A DNA stretch of 52,099 bases, from NCBI GenBank assembly GCA_021463345.1, contig JAJTYM010000026.1:1-52099 (forward strand), given 5' to 3'. The stretch comes from Pseudobdellovibrionaceae bacterium. Its GTDB lineage: Bacteria > Bdellovibrionota > Bdellovibrionia > Bdellovibrionales > JAMPXM01. The position numbers and the translations under genes were made by a program. The notes under the pieces are model-generated. The model saw only the letters and a list, made by a program, of their open reading frames with translations, had not been told where the DNA came from and ran no database searches. Positions 49,328-52,099 of this stretch are shown here, in pieces; within the stretch, counting starts at the first letter, position 1; each line of letters starts with the position of its first letter.

Positions 49328-50434
49328 TCAGACTTGGAACGGGCGATACTCCATGCTCAAGCTGCGCGCGACCGGTTCGTACGCGACGTAACCGCCGTAG
49401 ACGTTGACGCCTTTGTAGAGCGCCTTGTCTCGCGCCGTCGCGTCTTCGACGCCTAGACGGGCCAGCATCGACGCGTATTTGAACGTGGCGTTCGTCAGAG
49501 CGTACGTCGACGTGCGGGCGACGACGCCCGGCATGTTCGGCACGCAATAGTGAATGACGCCATTGACCTCGTACGTCGGGTTCTGGTGGCTCGTCGGGCG
49601 GCACGTTTCGATGCAACCGCCCTGATCGACCGCCACATCGACCACGACGGAACCGGGCTGCATGCGTTCGATCATCTCTTTGGTGACGAGGACAGGCGCC
49701 TTCCATCCGGTGACGAGAACGCCGCCGATCACGAGATCGGAGTTGACGACCGATTCCTCGATGTTCTGGCTGTTCGAGTGCAGCGTCGTCAAACGACCCT
49801 GGAACACGTCATCGAGGTACTCAAGGCGCTTGTGATTGACATCGAGCACGGTGACCTCGGCGCCGAGACCCGCGGCCATCTTCGCCGAATTGATGCCGAC
49901 GACCCCGCCGCCGATGATCGTGACTTTCGCGCGATTCACTCCCGTGACGCCGCCGAGGAGGATCCCTTTGCCGCCGTGGTCCTTCTGCAAGTAGAACGCG
50001 CCGATCTGGGTCGCCATGCGGCCGGCGACTTCGGACATCGGGGTAAGCAACGGGAGGCTGCCGTCTTCGTTCTGGATGGTTTCGTAAGCGATCGACTTCA
50101 CCTTGCGCTCGCAGAGCACCTTGGTGAGCTTGGGTTCGGCGGCGAGATGAAGGTACGTGTAAAGAATCTGGTTTTCACGCAGCAGATCGTATTCGTCCGG
50201 GAGCGGCTCTTTCACTTTCACGATCATCTCGGCCCGACCGTAAACTTCGGCGGCCGTATCGAGCATATTCGCGCCCGCGGCGACGTAGGCTTCGTTCGAG
50301 ATGCGGCTGCCGAGCCCGGCGTCTTTCTGCACGTAGACGGCATGGCCTTCCTGAACGAGCTGTTTCACGCCCGCTTCCGTCAGACCCACGCGATTTTCGC
50401 TGATCTTGATCTCTTTCGGTACCCCGATGATCAT
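49328..50434 (-). CDS. ald: Alanine dehydrogenase
   Basis: This 368-residue enzyme has the family length. It starts [23 protein letters not shown], has the catalytic region [13 protein letters not shown], the pyruvate/NAD segment [22 protein letters not shown], the Rossmann motif [20 protein letters not shown], and [25 protein letters not shown] near the end. It interconverts L-alanine and pyruvate plus ammonia with NAD. A GGAGAG ribosome-binding site lies upstream within a tandem repeat. It is convergent with the ComEC MBL gene, with only 3 bases between the stops. Confidence 0.97.
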   Translation of the reverse strand: MIIGVPKEIKISENRVGLTEAGVKQLVQEGHAVYVQKDAGLGSRISNEAYVAAGANMLDTAAEVYGRAEMIVKVKEPLPDEYDLLRENQILYTYLHLAAEPKLTKVLCERKVKSIAYETIQNEDGSLPLLTPMSEVAGRMATQIGAFYLQKDHGGKGILLGGVTGVNRAKVTIIGGGVVGINSAKMAAGLGAEVTVLDVNHKRLEYLDDVFQGRLTTLHSNSQNIEESVVNSDLVIGGVLVTGWKAPVLVTKEMIERMQPGSVVVDVAVDQGGCIETCRPTSHQNPTYEVNGVIHYCVPNMPGVVARTSTYALTNATFKYASMLARLGVEDATARDKALYKGVNVYGGYVAYEPVARSLSMEYRPFQV

Positions 50435-50435
50435 T

Positions 50436-50463
50436 GAGTGCTCTCCTGGGAGTGCTCCCCTGG
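50436..50463. repeat. Tandem 14-base repeat upstream of ald
   Basis: GAGTGCTCTCCTGG (50436-50449) is repeated as GAGTGCTCCCCTGG (50450-50463). On the minus strand the copy nearest the gene supplies the GGAGAG ribosome-binding site and the second copy supplies another (GGGGAG) 14 bases upstream. Confidence 0.7.
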
Positions 50464-50522
50464 TATGGTAATGGACTTGGAGGGAGGGATCTCACCAGAG
50501 AAGGGTTCTGGAGGCAACTGCT

Positions 50523-51434
50523 TTAGCGGAAACCCCAAGCCGAGTCGAGCCCCGCTCCCACGGCCTCCGGAAGGCCCGCGCCGAGCTCGATGTGCCGGTA
50601 GCTGTCGGTGGACTCCAAGATTTTGCGGACCAGGCGGTTCAGGACGTCATGGCCGGCTTTGTAAAGAACGAGGTGCCCCATGAGAGGCATGCCGAGCGTC
50701 ACCAGGTCGCCGAGCGCGTCCAGCGCCTTGTGGCGGACGAATTCGTCCTGGAAACGCAGCCCCTCGGGATTGAGGATATCCTGATTGTCGAGCACGACCG
50801 CGTTGTCGAGGCTGCCGCCGCGGGCGAAGCCTTTGGCGCGCAGCGCTTCGACATCTTTCATGAAACCGAAGGTCCGCGCACGGGACAGCTCGCGCGCGAA
50901 CGACGGCTCGTTCACGTCGAGATCGATCTTCTGTTTGCCGATCCTGGGATGCGGGAACTCGATCGTGCAGGTCAGCCTGAGGCCGTTGTAAGGCACGACG
51001 TACGCATGTTTTTCCCCGTCTCCGTAGAAGATCGGCTGGGTGATGTAAGCGTACTTGCGCGGCTCTTCCTGCTCGACGAGGCCCGCGCCGAGCAACGCCT
51101 CCATGAACGGATAGGCGCTACCGTCGCCGATCGGGATCTCGGGGCCATCGAGTTCGATGAAAAGATTGTCGATCCGGAACGCGGCGAGCGTCGCCAGGCA
51201 GTGCTCGACCGTCGAAACCGAAAACGCGGGGCCGCCGAGCGAAGTGGCCAAGGTCGTCGCCTGCACGTACCGGGCGCTGGCGGCGATTGCGGGGCTTCCG
51301 GGCAAATCCGAACGCACGAAGTAGATCCCGGTGTTCGGCGGGGCCGGGCGGAAGGCCAGGCCGGCCGGCTCACCCGTGTGCAGACCGATGCCTTTGACTT
51401 TCACCTTCTTGCGAATCGTGCGCTGTAAAAACAT
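50523..51434 (-). CDS. lpxC: UDP-3-O-acyl-N-acetylglucosamine deacetylase LpxC
   Basis: The ATG at 51434 (CGAGG upstream) gives 303 residues, starting at the conserved QRTIRKKVKVKGIGLHTG. The zinc ligands are His78 (STVEHCLATL), His235 and Asp239 (RHKALDALGD); the catalytic His262 is in KAGHDVLN. LpxC catalyses the committed step of lipid A synthesis in the cytoplasm. The frame is open further upstream but that stretch is AT-rich and lacks conservation. It lies 88 bases upstream of ald on the same strand. Confidence 0.97.
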   Translation of the reverse strand: MFLQRTIRKKVKVKGIGLHTGEPAGLAFRPAPPNTGIYFVRSDLPGSPAIAASARYVQATTLATSLGGPAFSVSTVEHCLATLAAFRIDNLFIELDGPEIPIGDGSAYPFMEALLGAGLVEQEEPRKYAYITQPIFYGDGEKHAYVVPYNGLRLTCTIEFPHPRIGKQKIDLDVNEPSFARELSRARTFGFMKDVEALRAKGFARGGSLDNAVVLDNQDILNPEGLRFQDEFVRHKALDALGDLVTLGMPLMGHLVLYKAGHDVLNRLVRKILESTDSYRHIELGAGLPEAVGAGLDSAWGFR

Positions 51435-51697
51435 AGCCTCGTTTCCTGGTTGCCAAAAAGAAGAGGCAAATGCGGTGCCATCCCAATCTTTTTGCGTAAA
51501 AACACAAGCTATTGTTTTTATTAACTGTTTCTGGCGTCGCAAAACGCGCGGAGGTGACGCACCACAAGCTCATGTTGTCGAAAGGACACCCAGGTGTGTG
51601 TTTTTTCCCGCACCCCCCGTCCAAAGAGCCGAGAGAAACACGGTGAATTCAAGAGGGATCGAACGATCGCCGATTCATACCGGACAAGAGGATCGAA

Positions 51698-52000
51698 GTG
51701 GCAAGGCGCCGTACTCTCAGGACAGGTTCTTTGGCGATACTGGCGATGATCCTCGCCGGCGCGTGCGCGAGCGGCAAAAACGCCGATGGACGCGGGACCA
51801 CGAAAATCGCATTGGGTTCGGAACCGGAAGGAATCTGGGAGAAGAGTCGGGCGAGCCCGTACGCCTACGACAACTTCACTTTCAACAAAAGACAGCCGAT
51901 CGGCGCCAAGAACGAGTTCACGTTCTACTACAAAACCTGCGAGGACGTCGGCGCCAGAGCCTGGTACTCGAAGACATCGTACGAGTGCACGGTCCCGTGA
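51698..52000 (+). CDS. Small lipoprotein of unknown function
   Basis: The GTG at 51698 has AGAGG about seven bases upstream and gives 100 residues. A basic start (ARRRTLRTG), a hydrophobic core and LAGAC (lipobox, Cys23) mark a lipoprotein. The mature part of about 78 residues has two further cysteines (KTCED and YECTV) that could form a disulfide, and several aromatic residues. I recognise no family. It is divergent from lpxC across about 260 AT-richer bases, in which no clear promoter pair stands out. Confidence 0.65.
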   Translation: MARRRTLRTGSLAILAMILAGACASGKNADGRGTTKIALGSEPEGIWEKSRASPYAYDNFTFNKRQPIGAKNEFTFYYKTCEDVGARAWYSKTSYECTVP

Positions 52001-52003
52001 CCC

Positions 52004-52024
52004 AAAAGTGACACGCACCTTTTT
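52004..52024. repeat. REP-like imperfect palindrome
   Basis: AAAAGTG ACACGC ACCTTTTT has the arms AAAA..GTG and CAC..TTTT of the REP-type sequences that are frequent between genes in many environmental Proteobacteria and often linked to RAYT transposases. Only one copy is visible in this window, so the assignment rests on pattern memory. Confidence 0.35.
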
Positions 52025-52099
52025 GTTTACGTTTGCGTCATTGCCTTTTCCGCGCGCCGGCGGCGCGCGGAAAAGGCAATGACGCAAACGTAAACAAAA
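52021..52099. repeat. Perfect 79-base inverted repeat at the window end
   Basis: The left arm 52021-52059 and the right arm 52061-52099 are exact reverse complements (39 bases each) around a single G at 52060. The centre is GC-only (CGCGCGCCG and CGGCGCGCG) and the outer parts are AT-richer (TTTTGTTTACGTTTGCG). The repeat ends exactly at the last base of the window. Confidence 0.97.

Overview
The window is GC-rich (by eye above 60 percent), gene-dense DNA from a Gram-negative, diderm bacterium: it carries lpxC and kdsA (lipid A and Kdo synthesis), an LptF/LptG permease, DedA, a PpiD-like periplasmic foldase, an outer-membrane barrel protein and the rod-shape genes mreC-mreD-mrdA-rodA. Several architectures (a response regulator joined to DUF4388, a J domain and TPRs; LysM and TPR envelope proteins; a PilZ domain on a protease) are familiar from Bdellovibrionota and other former Deltaproteobacteria. 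I infer a GC-rich member of Bdellovibrionota or a close relative. That placement rests on gene content and style, not on a marker-gene tree. One tRNA-Pro(GGG) is present. I see no CRISPR array, insertion sequence or prophage.

Layout. Positions 1-5.6 kb hold small exported or membrane proteins, an Ada-like DNA-repair protein, a four-S1-domain RNA-binding protein and DedA. From 5.6 to 15.8 kb come a secreted phospholipase-D-like protein, a CBS-type cysteine/cystathionine synthase, a hemerythrin-like protein facing an MscL-family channel, an unusual zinc-ribbon SDR enzyme, a propeller-M28-PDZ exopeptidase and a DUF1275 membrane protein. From 21.3 down to 15.9 kb a minus-strand five-gene operon with overlapping reading frames encodes an ABC ATPase, two FtsX/MacB-type permeases, a LolA-like periplasmic carrier and a barrel protein: a probable trans-envelope lipid or lipoprotein export path. 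From 25.9 to 22.0 kb lies the most striking locus: a SulP anion transporter fused to a CcmM-like gamma-carbonic anhydrase, followed by two coupled SPFH (stomatin/HflKC-like) proteins. It looks like a bicarbonate-uptake metabolon in a membrane microdomain. From 25.9 to 32.0 kb, also on the minus strand, are a secreted unknown, a pilin-like protein, a BON protein, a subtilisin-like protease tethered through one membrane helix to a PilZ domain, and a PpiD-like isomerase.

From 32.2 to 36.9 kb the plus strand carries mreC-mreD-mrdA-rodA with stop/start overlaps. Thioredoxin, the response-regulator/J-domain protein and a pseudo-receiver protein follow. From 40.5 to 43.5 kb a glycosyltransferase, kdsA and an LptF/G permease form an LPS-related run. 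dprA and a ComEC split into two overlapping genes (channel part and metallo-beta-lactamase part) suggest natural transformation. Between them are a LysM protein with a long acidic tract and a TPR lipoprotein. Alanine dehydrogenase, lpxC and a small lipoprotein finish the window.

The last 79 bases form a perfect inverted repeat (39-base arms around one base) that ends flush with the window edge, next to a REP-like palindrome. This may be a real repeat or hairpin end, or an assembly fold-back. An AT-rich island with a perfect DnaA-box consensus lies at 47.4-47.7 kb between divergent genes.
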